From NCBI GenBank assembly GCA_035509315.1, contig DATJLS010000031.1, positions 74,323 to 138,322 on the forward strand: 64,000 bases of DNA. Direction: 5' to 3'. Below the pieces are notes generated by a model. It ran no database searches. It saw nothing but the letters and a program-made list of their open reading frames with translations, and was not told where the DNA came from. Positions 9,581 through 19,182 of the stretch are shown piece after piece (the first letter of the stretch is position 1; each line of letters starts with the position of its first letter). The position numbers were made by a program, and so were the translations under genes. Origin of the DNA: JAKAWQ01 sp035509315 (GTDB lineage Bacteria > Pseudomonadota > Alphaproteobacteria > Acetobacterales > Acetobacteraceae).

Positions 9581-10711
9581 CTATTTCCCCCAGATCTTGC
9601 GGTATTCGTCCTGATATCCGTTCGCCGGATCGAACACGTTCTGCGGCCCGCCATCGGCGCCGATATTGGCGTGGATGAAGAGATGCACCGGATCGACGAA
9701 GCCGCTTGGCGGCGTGCCCGCGAAGGCGCGGTTCAGCTCGTCGATCAATTGCCAGCCTTGCAGGTGCAGCGGCTCGGCTACGGTCGCGACCTGATATTGC
9801 TGCGTGCGGATCCGCTGGAACGCCGAGGAGGAGCCATCGCCGCCCGAGATGTTCCAGGGATGCCCGTCGCCCGGGATGCCCGCCGCCTGCAGCGAGGGAC
9901 CCATGAAATCGTAGTAGAGATCGTTGATGCCGAGCGAATAGGTCCATCGCTTGCCGAACCGTTCGAGCAGGGAGGTGGTGAGCTGGGGCATCCGGTTTTG
10001 GGTCTGGCCGAGCGGCGTATCCACGGTCGTCAGGATCCGGCAGCCGGCGCATTTGCGGATCCAGCTTGCCATCGCATTCGATTTCGCGATCGCCAGCGCG
10101 TATTCGCTGTCGGTGAAGATCACCACGCCTGCCTGTCCGTCCGAGGTAGCGACGGCGTAGAGCGCGGCGGCCTTGGCAACCTCGGCCGGGTCAGTCGAGA
10201 CGTTCCAGAAGACATCCGGATTCGTCATCGTCCCCGCTTTCGGCCCGGCATGCCAGCCCACCACCTTGATGCCCGCCTTCTCGGCCTGCTCGATCAGCGG
10301 CGCGGACTGCACCGCGTCCACGCCGCCGAGGATGATGCCGTTCGGCTTGAGCGCGATCGCCTGGGAGAGCGCCGAGTTCTGGCCCGAGACCGTGCCTTGC
10401 CCGTCGAGGATGCGGAACTTCCAGCCGATCACCTTCGCCGCCTCGGCCGCCGCCTCCGCCGCACCGCGCGGGCCGCCATTGCGCTGGTCGGTCGAGACAT
10501 AGACGACTGTCATGCCCGGGACGGCCTTGGGCCCGGTGGTCGGGCCGGTCCAGGGAATGTTCGGATTCGTGACCTGAGCGATGAATGTCTTCGCGGATTG
10601 GACGAAGGCGTCATCGGCGCGCGCCGTGCCGCCCATGAGCCCCATCGCGACGGCAACCACCATCGCCGAGACTGAAATTCCCCCAGCCATCCGAAGAACT
10701 TTTCTTGCCAT
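9581..10711 (-). CDS. Periplasmic binding protein, second type, copy 2 (system A)
   Basis: 376-residue paralogue of the protein at 8375-9505, same length. Signal peptide MARKVLRMAGGISVSAMVVA... ending near ARADDAF. Shared landmarks: NPNIPWTGPTTGPKAVPGMT, IILGGVDAVQSAPLIEQAEK, the CAGC pair, LGINDLYYDFMGPSLQAAG and PPSGFVDPVHLFIH. It directly follows the permease gene (35-bp gap), so it is the first binding protein made by system A. Together with the neighbour it shows that both ABC systems in this cluster independently duplicated their receptor. Confidence 0.88.
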   Translation of the reverse strand: MARKVLRMAGGISVSAMVVAVAMGLMGGTARADDAFVQSAKTFIAQVTNPNIPWTGPTTGPKAVPGMTVVYVSTDQRNGGPRGAAEAAAEAAKVIGWKFRILDGQGTVSGQNSALSQAIALKPNGIILGGVDAVQSAPLIEQAEKAGIKVVGWHAGPKAGTMTNPDVFWNVSTDPAEVAKAAALYAVATSDGQAGVVIFTDSEYALAIAKSNAMASWIRKCAGCRILTTVDTPLGQTQNRMPQLTTSLLERFGKRWTYSLGINDLYYDFMGPSLQAAGIPGDGHPWNISGGDGSSSAFQRIRTQQYQVATVAEPLHLQGWQLIDELNRAFAGTPPSGFVDPVHLFIHANIGADGGPQNVFDPANGYQDEYRKIWGK

Positions 10712-10746
10712 CTGGACGCTCCCTTGCCTCGCTTCTTATTGGATAT

Positions 10747-11781
10747 CTATGTGCCGCCGCCGCGCTTGGTCGCCGCGTAGCGGCGCTGCGCCACGCCTGC
10801 GAGCCCGATCGCGATCACCAGCGTGACGCCGTTGAAGAGCGGCTCGACGAAGAAGGTGCCGCCAAGCTGCTCGATTCCGGAGATCCCGACGGCGAGGATC
10901 ACCACCGCCACCACCGTGCCCCAGACATTGACTCGCCCCGGCTTGATCGTGGTCGAGCCGAGGAAGGCGCCGACCAGCGCGGGCAGCAGATATTCGAGCC
11001 CCACGCTCGCCTCGCCGATCCTGAGCTTGGCCGCGAGCACCACGCCGGTGAAGGCGGTGAGAAAGCCGGAAGCGACGAAGACGCCCATCACATAGCGCCG
11101 CACCGGGATGCCGTTGAGCTCGGCGGCGCGCGGATTGGCGCCGATCGCATAGAGGTGTCGGCCGAGCGGCAGCCGTTCGGAAACGATCCAGAGGATCACC
11201 GCGACGATGGCGACATAGAAGGCCGGGATCGGAATGCCGAAGAACGAGAGGTCGTTGATGTCGAGGAAGGCCTTCGGCAGCGTGCCGATCACCTGCTGCC
11301 CACCGGTGTGCCAGAGGGCGAGCGCATAGATGATCGTTCCGGTGCCGAGAGTCGCGATGAAGGAATCAATCTGGGCGATCTCGACGAGAAGGGCGTTGAT
11401 GAAGCCGCTCACGGTGCCGGCGAGCAGCACCAGCACCACGGCCACCGGCCAGGGAATGCCGTAATAGGCTTGCAGGCTGATCGCCAGGATGTGCCAGAGC
11501 ACGATTCCGTAGCCGACGGTGAGATCGATGCGGCCGGCCATCATCGGAATCATCGAGGCGAGCGAAAGCAGCGCGATGACGGATTTGTCGGCGAGCATCG
11601 AGCGCAGGTTGAGCGCGGTCGGGAAGGTTTGAGGCAGAAGGAGCGAGAAGAAGATGATCAGCGCCACCGTGAGCAACGGCAGCCCATAGACCGTGAGACG
11701 CCGGCGCAGCGCCGCGCCCGGCGACATGGCGCGAAATTCCGCGCGGGTCGGCTCGAGCGCATTGGACTTCAACGACAGCAT
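10747..11781 (-). CDS. CUT2-type ABC transporter permease (system A)
   Basis: 344-residue RbsC-type inner-membrane permease. Seen: first helix at about residues 33-52 (LPLLTVALIIFFSLLLP), the family loop GRIDLTVGYGIVLWHILA, and LGSTTIKPGRVNVWGTVVA near the C-terminus in place of GGTSLxGGxG. It lies 12 bp after the ATPase gene and 35 bp before the first binding-protein gene, so ATPase-permease-receptor-receptor form one unit. Only one permease is present, so this channel is probably a homodimer, unlike system B. Confidence 0.88.
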   Translation of the reverse strand: MLSLKSNALEPTRAEFRAMSPGAALRRRLTVYGLPLLTVALIIFFSLLLPQTFPTALNLRSMLADKSVIALLSLASMIPMMAGRIDLTVGYGIVLWHILAISLQAYYGIPWPVAVVLVLLAGTVSGFINALLVEIAQIDSFIATLGTGTIIYALALWHTGGQQVIGTLPKAFLDINDLSFFGIPIPAFYVAIVAVILWIVSERLPLGRHLYAIGANPRAAELNGIPVRRYVMGVFVASGFLTAFTGVVLAAKLRIGEASVGLEYLLPALVGAFLGSTTIKPGRVNVWGTVVAVVILAVGISGIEQLGGTFFVEPLFNGVTLVIAIGLAGVAQRRYAATKRGGGT

Positions 11782-11793
11782 ATCCGCCCTCCT

Positions 11794-13383
<1,590 letters not shown>

Positions 13384-13665
13384 CCTCGGACGTTCCTCGG
13401 CAGCCTGGCCTTGCTGGCCCGGTCTGCGATGCGACCGCACGACTCCCATCCGGAACGCATCCGGGACGAAGACCGCGCATAATCAGGCAGACAGTCAGAC
13501 AGCACAGTATCGTGGCCGTCCGCGCGGGCCAAGCCCGGCCCGTGGCCCCTTGTGTGCGCTTCAGAGCGTTGGCACTGCAATATCGGCGGGGGCATCATAT
13601 GATGCTGGCGTATCGTGCTGCATGTGCGAAAGAAACTCTCGGGGAACGGATCGACGGTGCAACGC
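13384..13665 (-). promoter_or_regulatory. Leader/promoter region of the double ABC cluster
   Basis: 282 bp between the chromate-type transporter gene and the first ABC gene, both on the minus strand. It contains a perfect 12-bp palindrome, CATCATATGATG (13593-13604), about 210 bp upstream of the ATPase start, a possible operator. No certain -35/-10 pair was found and no regulator gene is adjacent. Confidence 0.35.
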
Positions 13666-14193
13666 TCAGTGGCCGAGATACCGGACCAGGCCGACCACCA
13701 GGCTGCAAAGAATTAAGAGCGCCGGGTTGACCCGTGTCGTCATCAGCAGCGCGAAGACGATCAAGGCCATCACCCCATGGATCCAGCCATGCACGACGCC
13801 CTTCGCCATGGTGATCGAGCCGGCGAGCAGCAGCCCGATGGAGACGGGCGCCAGCCCACGCTGGACGGCCTGCCGCCACGGCCAGCCTTCCAGCCGCGCC
13901 CAGGCCCGTCCGATACCGAATGTGAGGAGGGCGGTGGGGAGGAAGAAGGCGATGACGACGGCGAGTGCGCCCACCGGCCCCGCGACCCATTCCCCGACCG
14001 AAGCGACCATCATCATGTTCGGCCCGGGCGCCAGCTGGCCCACACTGTAAAAGTGAATGAGCTCGGGAAAGGTCAACCAATGATGGACGGCGACCGTAAG
14101 CGTCTTCATTTCGGGGAAAGCGGCCATGCCGCCGCCCACCGTCAGCAGGGAGAGGTACGCGAAAACGGCGATTAGAGCCGGAAGCGCTTTCAT
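13666..14193 (-). CDS. Chromate-transporter family half protein (C-terminal-type half)
   Basis: 175-residue membrane protein with one CHR domain. The N-terminal helix carries LLTVGGGMAAFPEM, the CHR-family signature, and LAPGPNMMMVASVGEWVAGPVGA follows at about residues 55-77. Full ChrA has two such domains in one chain; here they are two genes, this one 7 bp after its partner, as in short-chain CHR pairs that work as heterodimers. The family exports chromate in studied cases, but short-chain pairs are less well understood. Operon order: CYTH-like gene, CHR half 1, CHR half 2. Confidence 0.85.
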   Translation of the reverse strand: MKALPALIAVFAYLSLLTVGGGMAAFPEMKTLTVAVHHWLTFPELIHFYSVGQLAPGPNMMMVASVGEWVAGPVGALAVVIAFFLPTALLTFGIGRAWARLEGWPWRQAVQRGLAPVSIGLLLAGSITMAKGVVHGWIHGVMALIVFALLMTTRVNPALLILCSLVVGLVRYLGH

Positions 14194-14200
14194 TCCCGAC

Positions 14201-14803
14201 TTATCCTGCGGTCATCGGGCGCGGACGCCGCCACCAAATGGCAAGCGCTCCGACCAGGAGGAGCGCGACCAGAACCGAGAGGTGCAGAAGGTTCACGGCG
14301 ATGATGGTGAGAGCCACGAACAGGAGATCGGCGACTCCACTCAGCGACTTGCGGGCAAGATCGGCCGCGACCGAAAAGACGATACCCACCGCGGCCGCGG
14401 CGATACTGCCGAGAAGCACGGCCACGATCGCATGATCGCCGCGCCGCGCATAGATGAAGGCGGCGAGAGTCATGATCACGGCACCGGGCAGGCAGATGCC
14501 GGTGATCGCGGCGGTGGCGCCCCGGGCCCCGCGCAACCGGTCCCCCATCAGGATCGCCATGTTCGTTCCATTGAGCCCCGGCAGCGCCTGACACATCGAG
14601 AGCATGCGGACGAATTCCGCATCGCTCACCCATTGCTTCCTGCCGACGAGGCTGCGCCGCAAATAGGCGACGAGGCCGCCGCCGATGCTCGTGGCGCCGA
14701 TTGCGAGGAAAGCAAGGAAGATCTCGCTCACCGCGACGCGGCCGGTGCGATCATCTCTCGGTTGCGGCGGAACGACGATCTCTCTCTCGCCCCGATCACT
14801 CAT
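14201..14803 (-). CDS. Chromate-transporter family half protein (N-terminal-type half)
   Basis: 200-residue membrane protein with one CHR domain. Seen: FLAIGATSIGGGLVAYLRRSLV (signature with the GGG turn), CQALPGLNGTNMAILMGDRLRG at about residues 70-91, then four or five helices. The short cytoplasmic N-terminus is charged. Its ATG overlaps the end of the CYTH-like gene by 8 bp and it sits 7 bp before the other CHR half, so the three are very likely co-translated. Function by family: proton-linked anion export, chromate or sulfate-like; substrate inferred only. Confidence 0.85.
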   Translation of the reverse strand: MSDRGEREIVVPPQPRDDRTGRVAVSEIFLAFLAIGATSIGGGLVAYLRRSLVGRKQWVSDAEFVRMLSMCQALPGLNGTNMAILMGDRLRGARGATAAITGICLPGAVIMTLAAFIYARRGDHAIVAVLLGSIAAAAVGIVFSVAADLARKSLSGVADLLFVALTIIAVNLLHLSVLVALLLVGALAIWWRRPRPMTAG

Positions 14804-15689
14804 GGCATTGCAGGGGATTGCCGCTCAGCCGATAGACCGCCCCGGTCTTGGTTGTCCCGAGAAGCACTCTCTCTTCGTCGATGATCTGGAGCAACTTGAA
14901 GAACTGGCGGGCGCGCTCGATCGCCTTGTCGTGCAGGGCGTCGGCGCGGTTGAAGCGTGCCTGGAAGGCAAACTCGCCGATCAGCGGGGCATGGTCCCCA
15001 CGCATGCGCCAGAGCGCCACATTGCACTTCGCGCTGACGCCCTTGCCGAAGCCCAGCACCGCAAGATCAAGCAGCACCTCCTCGACGATCGCCTGATTGA
15101 CGAGCTCGACCCGATCCGCTTCGGATTGCCGCAGAGCCTCAAGGCAAGGGAAGGCGCGCCCCAGATTCGTCAAAGACTTGCGATCGCCCTCGGGGGCCTC
15201 GTTCAGACCGAACTGCACATTGTGCGAATAGAGCATGCGGCCGCCGCCGACCCGGTCGCGCAAGGGCAGGGCCTCGGCCTTGAACTTGATCTTGTGCCTG
15301 ATGTCGAATTTTGGCCGCACATCATGTTCCGCCGCGGTCTGCAGGTCGGGATGGCGGAACTTGAAGACGATCTCGGGCGCGCCGAGCGGAAAGCCGTCCA
15401 CGTAGCGGACGCGTTGGCGCAAGATGAACCCGTTGTTGTAAAGGCGGAAATCCGGCGTATCGAGGAAACGTATCTCGCGGACGGCCGGCTGCAGCCGTTC
15501 CATCCCGGCGGCCGAATAGGTGATGCCAGTCTGGTTGGCGGCCTCGCGCACGGTTGTTCGATACTCGCGGAGCGCGTTGGCCGATGTGAATCCGTCCGGC
15601 TTCAGGATGATCTTGCACTCGAGATAGTGCACCCGGTCGAGCGGGCTGCCGTCGCTGTAGAACCCGGGTTTGATATATTGACGTTCCAT
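14796..15689 (-). CDS. CYTH/triphosphate-tunnel-like protein
   Basis: 297-residue soluble protein without signal peptide. Elements resembling the CYTH (adenylate cyclase CyaB / thiamine triphosphatase) tunnel fold: a strand HYLECKIIL near the start with Glu and Lys pointing the same way, FLDTPDFRLYNNGFILRQR (typical YFDTPDxxLxxxGxxLRxR), then EIVFKFRHPD and later charged strands such as GEFAFQAR. If correct it would bind an inorganic or organic triphosphate. The ATG at 15689 has a clean GGAGG; an earlier in-frame start lacks it. It heads the operon with the two chromate-transporter halves, an odd pairing. The fold call is by motif only. Confidence 0.6.
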   Translation of the reverse strand: MERQYIKPGFYSDGSPLDRVHYLECKIILKPDGFTSANALREYRTTVREAANQTGITYSAAGMERLQPAVREIRFLDTPDFRLYNNGFILRQRVRYVDGFPLGAPEIVFKFRHPDLQTAAEHDVRPKFDIRHKIKFKAEALPLRDRVGGGRMLYSHNVQFGLNEAPEGDRKSLTNLGRAFPCLEALRQSEADRVELVNQAIVEEVLLDLAVLGFGKGVSAKCNVALWRMRGDHAPLIGEFAFQARFNRADALHDKAIERARQFFKLLQIIDEERVLLGTTKTGAVYRLSGNPLQCHE

Positions 15690-16111
15690 GATTTCCTCCC
15701 GGTTGCCGGCCGCGAATCGTGACCCTTCCATTCCGGGCCTCCCCAGCTTTGAAGTTACGCGAATTTCAGATTTGTGACACTAGGGTATCGATACTGTGAA
15801 TATCATCGAGAGAAATCGGATCGAAGAGAGAACGCGGCCCCGGAGGGAACGTCTTCAAGCAATCCGAAGCGCGACTGGCCGGATCAATCTGGCTTGCGAA
15901 AGAGTGAGGGGCGGGCCCGCCCAGGCCTTCAACGAGCAGGCCTTCAAACGGATCGAGAAAGCCGATCCAGAGCGCGATGGGCCGGAATCATCGCGCCAAT
16001 CATCCTGCTCTGGGGCGGATCGCGATCAACCGGAATGACGGATCGCGCAAATATGTTTGCAGAACAAATAGATGGCATTGTTCGCGGGGGCCGGGACGAG
16101 CGGAGGAGAAT
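15690..16111. other. Intergenic region without a recognisable gene
   Basis: About 420 bp between the alcohol dehydrogenase stop and the CYTH-like gene start, both minus strand. It should carry the promoter of the CYTH/CHR operon and the end of the dehydrogenase transcript. Short open frames here show no family features. Nothing else seen. Confidence 0.4.
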
Positions 16112-17173
16112 TCACGCAGCCTCCGCCCGAAGCACGATCCGTCCCGTCACCTTGCCGTCCCTGAGCCGCATCAGGGCCGTGTTCGCTTCCCTCTGCGGCA
16201 TTGTCGTTACCGGTAGGGGAGCAATCTTGCCGGCTGCCGCGAGCCCCACAAGCTCACGCAGATCTGCGGGCGTGCCGACATAGCTTCCCTGCACGGTCAA
16301 CGCCCGGATCGCCATCAGCGGCAGGGGCAGCGTCAGCTCGCCGCCGAAAAGCCCCACCTGCACGAGCTTGCCACCTTTGCGCAGCGCATCGAACGAGAAA
16401 CGCGCCGTGGCCGTGCCGTTGACGAGATCGATGATGGCACCGACCGGGCCGCCGCACGTTTCCATGATATCGCGCGCCACCGCCTCCCCATTGCCGTCGA
16501 CCACTTTTGCGGCGCCCGCCCCAAGCGCTGCCTGCCGGCGTTCCGCGCTCACATCCACCACCACGATGTTGGCGTGCCCAAGCGCCTTGAGAATGGCGAT
16601 CGCGTTGAGGCCGAGCCCGCCCGCGCCGACCAGCACCACCGGCTCACCCGGCGGCAGCGGCATGACCTTGCGGATGGCTGAATAGACGGTGATCCCGGAA
16701 CACGCATAGGTTGCCGCGACCGCCGGGTCCACGCCGCGCGGATCGACCAGATGACGCGGGTGCGGCGCCAGAACATGCGTCGCGTAGCCACCGTTCTGAT
16801 AGACGCCGATGCTGCGCGGCGTGAGGCACATATTGTCCTCCTCCGCCAGGCAACGCGCGCAGGTTCCGCAGCCGACCCAGGGATAGACGATGCGGACATC
16901 GCCCTCTTTCACTCCGCTCGCCTCGGGCCCGAGCTTCACCACTCTTCCCACGACCTCGTGGCCCATCGCCAGCGGCAGCGTGACCCCGCGATCCTTGAGC
17001 GAGAGCTTCCGCCCCCCGCCGAGGTCGTAGGAGCCTTCCCAGATATGGAGGTCGGAATGGCAAACGCCGCAATGCGTCACCGCAAGGAGCACTTCCGTGC
17101 CCTTCGGTTCCGGTGTCGGCAGCTCCAGTTCCTGCAGAGGCGCCCCGTTCTCCACCACGGCCCAGGCATGCAT
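16112..17173 (-). CDS. Zinc-dependent alcohol dehydrogenase
   Basis: 353-residue cytoplasmic medium-chain dehydrogenase that interconverts an alcohol and an aldehyde/ketone using NAD(P). Seen: catalytic-zinc Cys in HCGVCHSDLH, GHEVVGRV with the second zinc ligand, the structural-zinc Cys set CGTCARCLAEEDNMC, and the nucleotide-binding turn GAGGLGLNAI. The ATG at 17173 is preceded by GAGGAGG. It follows a D-2-hydroxyacid dehydrogenase by 38 bp on the same strand, so the pair probably handles successive oxidation states of one substrate. The exact alcohol is unknown; a preference for primary or aromatic alcohols is only a guess. Confidence 0.88.
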   Translation of the reverse strand: MHAWAVVENGAPLQELELPTPEPKGTEVLLAVTHCGVCHSDLHIWEGSYDLGGGRKLSLKDRGVTLPLAMGHEVVGRVVKLGPEASGVKEGDVRIVYPWVGCGTCARCLAEEDNMCLTPRSIGVYQNGGYATHVLAPHPRHLVDPRGVDPAVAATYACSGITVYSAIRKVMPLPPGEPVVLVGAGGLGLNAIAILKALGHANIVVVDVSAERRQAALGAGAAKVVDGNGEAVARDIMETCGGPVGAIIDLVNGTATARFSFDALRKGGKLVQVGLFGGELTLPLPLMAIRALTVQGSYVGTPADLRELVGLAAAGKIAPLPVTTMPQREANTALMRLRDGKVTGRIVLRAEAA

Positions 17174-17211
17174 GCTCGTTTCCTCCTCTTCTGATCCGTT
17201 CTTTCCGGTCT

Positions 17212-18207
17212 CTATCGTGTCTCTTCCGCCCGGTGCATGAGCGCCTCCGGGTTGATCATCCGGACCGGCCTGCCGTCGAGGAAGGCGAGGATATTGGCGA
17301 TGCTGTCGGCATAGAACTGCGCATAGACGTCGTTCACGCAATAGCCGAGATGCGGCGTGAAGACCGCGTTCGGGCAGGCAAGCAAAGGATGCCCCGCCGG
17401 CAGAGGCTCCTCGGGGAAAACGTCGAGCGCGGCTATGATCCGTCCGGCCCGCAGCGCCGCGATGAGCGCCGTCTCGTCGACCAGGGCAAAGCGCGAGCTG
17501 TTGACGAGCACCGCGCCCGGCTTCATGCGCGCGAGATCCTCCGCGCCGAGCAGCCCGCGCGTCTTTTCCGAAAGCACGATGTGCAGGCTGACCGCGTCGG
17601 ATTCGGCAAGCAGCTGCTCCTTCGTCGCGAACGCGGCGCCGGCCGATTCCGCCCTCTCCTTCGTCAGGTTCGGGCTCCAGCCAAGGACGCGCATCCCGAG
17701 AGCATGACCATAGCGCGCCATCCGCTCGCCGATCCGGCCGAGCCCGATCACGCCGAGCGTTCGTCCTTCGAGGACCGTGCCGGTCGGCACGACGCTCTGG
17801 AACTTTCCGCCCCTGACGGCATCGTCCCCGGCCGGCATATGCCGCATCGCGCCGATCAGAAGGCCGAGCGCGATCTCGGCCGTCGCCGCCGAGGAGAGCT
17901 CGCCGCCTGTGTGGGAGACGAGAATGCCGTGCCTGGTGCAGGCCTCGGTATCGAGCACCGGCGAGCGCCTGCCGGTGAGCGAGATCATCCGCAATTTTCC
18001 AAGCCGGGCGATCAGCGAGGCAGGGAAGGCCATGCGCTCGCGCATCACCACCAGAAACTCGAAATCGGCGAGCGCGGACACGGCCGCATCACCGCTGCCG
18101 AGCGGCTCCGAGAAATAGGAAACCGCGATCCCGCGCGCTTCGAGTTGAGCCCAATCGGCGCTCTTCTTCGCCACATGCTGCCAATCATCCAAAACGGCAA
18201 CCCGCAT
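17212..18207 (-). CDS. D-2-hydroxyacid dehydrogenase family protein
   Basis: 331-residue NAD-dependent oxidoreductase of the phosphoglycerate/hydroxyacid dehydrogenase family. Seen: nucleotide-binding GLGRIGERMA, catalytic Arg in VNSSRFALVDE, Glu in DVFPEEPLP, and His in TPHLGYCVND, the usual R-E-H set. Typical length. GGGGGA lies just before the ATG at 18207; longer in-frame starts would run through the Nudix gene on the other strand. It is first in a two-gene unit with the alcohol dehydrogenase. A repeated double hairpin (18293-18391) lies in its upstream region. Substrate not determinable. Confidence 0.87.
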   Translation of the reverse strand: MRVAVLDDWQHVAKKSADWAQLEARGIAVSYFSEPLGSGDAAVSALADFEFLVVMRERMAFPASLIARLGKLRMISLTGRRSPVLDTEACTRHGILVSHTGGELSSAATAEIALGLLIGAMRHMPAGDDAVRGGKFQSVVPTGTVLEGRTLGVIGLGRIGERMARYGHALGMRVLGWSPNLTKERAESAGAAFATKEQLLAESDAVSLHIVLSEKTRGLLGAEDLARMKPGAVLVNSSRFALVDETALIAALRAGRIIAALDVFPEEPLPAGHPLLACPNAVFTPHLGYCVNDVYAQFYADSIANILAFLDGRPVRMINPEALMHRAEETR

Positions 18208-18292
18208 CTTTTCCCCCAATGCTTTCGCCCCGAACCTCGCGCGCCCGCGGAGCTTGCGCAAGGCGGCGGGGCGGTTGCGTTCCTGGGCGGCG

Positions 18293-18391
18293 AGAGCGTG
18301 ATGACCGGAGGTGGGAAAACCACAGGTCTGAATCACGCGGGAAAACAATGATCGAGAGCGGGATGAGTGCGTGCGAGCGACCTCATCCCGC
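18293..18391. repeat. Double-hairpin intergenic repeat, copy B
   Basis: 99-bp element in the divergent region between the hydroxyacid dehydrogenase and the Nudix gene. Same two-stem layout as copy A (6907-7007): GCGTGATGACC...GGTCTGAATCACGC, then GCGGGATGAG...CTCATCCCGC. It ends 14 bp before the Nudix start. Confidence 0.65.
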
Positions 18392-18405
18392 ACTAGAATG
18401 AGCCT

Positions 18406-18906
18406 ATGGCGAAGCCGCATCCATCCGCCGATTCTCGGGCCGGTCCCGCGAAGGCGCGGCGAAGCGCAACCCACGCGGTCACGTGCGGCGTCCTCGTCAC
18501 CGATGGCGCGCGGTTGCTCCTCGGCCACGCCACCCGTTCCCCGCGCTGGGACATCCCCAAAGGTGTCGCCCGGCCGGGCGAGGGGTTCGAGGATGCTGCA
18601 CGCCGCGAGCTTCGCGAGGAGACCGGACTTGCCCCTGCCAGGACCGCTCTCATGGAGCTTGGCCAATATCCCTATCTCCGCAGCAAGGATATTTTTCTCT
18701 TCGCCTGGATGCCGCAGACGCTCCCCGATCCCGCAACGCTCCGCTGCACCTCGACCTTCACGACCAGGGAGGGTCGCGTGCTGCCGGAGCTCGACCGGTT
18801 CGCGCTTGTCGCCTGGGACGAGGCGATGAGGCGCATTGGCGCGAGCCTCGCGAAGCTCCTGGGCTCGCTCGCTTCCGTGGCAGATCTGAGGAAGAGGCAC
18901 TCATGA
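18406..18906 (+). CDS. Nudix hydrolase
   Basis: 166-residue pyrophosphatase. The Nudix box GX5EX7REUXEEXGU is complete: GVARPGEGFEDAARRELREE followed by TGL (about residues 53-75), with the metal-binding REXXEE Glu residues intact. The flanking WDIPKG motif is like that of diadenosine-polyphosphate or NTP pyrophosphohydrolases. Cytoplasmic. Its stop overlaps the next gene's start (ATGA at 18903), so the two are translationally coupled. Possible role: cleaning modified or signalling nucleotides; substrate unresolved. Confidence 0.9.
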   Translation: MAKPHPSADSRAGPAKARRSATHAVTCGVLVTDGARLLLGHATRSPRWDIPKGVARPGEGFEDAARRELREETGLAPARTALMELGQYPYLRSKDIFLFAWMPQTLPDPATLRCTSTFTTREGRVLPELDRFALVAWDEAMRRIGASLAKLLGSLASVADLRKRHS

Positions 18907-19151
18907 AGATCACCCTCGATATCGATTGCACGGCGGAGGAGGCGCGTGCCTTTTTCGGCCTGCCGGACGTGAAGCCGCTTCAGCAGGCGATGCTCAAGGA
19001 GGTGGAGCAGCGGCTGAAGGCAAGCCTCGAGGCGATGCAGCCCGAGGCGCTGTTCCGGATGTGGCTGCCGGATGCCTCCGCCCTCGAGCCGTGGCGCCAG
19101 TTCTTCGCCAACCTGGTCCAGACCGGCCAGCCGAAGACGGGGCCGTCATGA
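18903..19151 (+). CDS. DUF6489 family small protein
   Basis: 82-residue acidic protein starting MKITLDIDCTAEEARAFFGLPDV, the recognisable alphaproteobacterial DUF6489 pattern; the middle is a predicted helix (LQQAMLKEVEQRLKASLEAM) and the end has PWRQFFANLVQ. No signal or membrane segment. In other alphaproteobacteria relatives are often next to polyhydroxyalkanoate-type genes, from memory, but here it is coupled by a 4-bp overlap to a Nudix hydrolase. Function unknown. Confidence 0.85.
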   Translation: MKITLDIDCTAEEARAFFGLPDVKPLQQAMLKEVEQRLKASLEAMQPEALFRMWLPDASALEPWRQFFANLVQTGQPKTGPS

Positions 19152-19182
19152 TCCGAAGGTCATGATCCGAAGGTCATGATCC
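19146..19182. repeat. 14-bp tandem repeat carrying stops on both strands
   Basis: About 2.6 copies of TCATGATCCGAAGG. The TCATGA core supplies the TGA stop of the DUF6489 gene on the plus strand (19149-19151) and the stop of the peptide permease on the minus strand (19174-19176). Confidence 0.75.

Noticed and set aside
8366..10675. 769-codon open frame on the plus strand, antisense to two binding-protein genes
   Set aside because: Its translation is Arg/His/Asp/Gly-rich without family features, as expected from the mirror of high-GC codons; the minus strand has clear signal peptides and paralogue conservation.
15796..16038. 80-codon plus-strand frame in the 15.7-16.1 kb gap
   Set aside because: Arg/Glu-rich without motifs or ribosome site; no support beyond being open.
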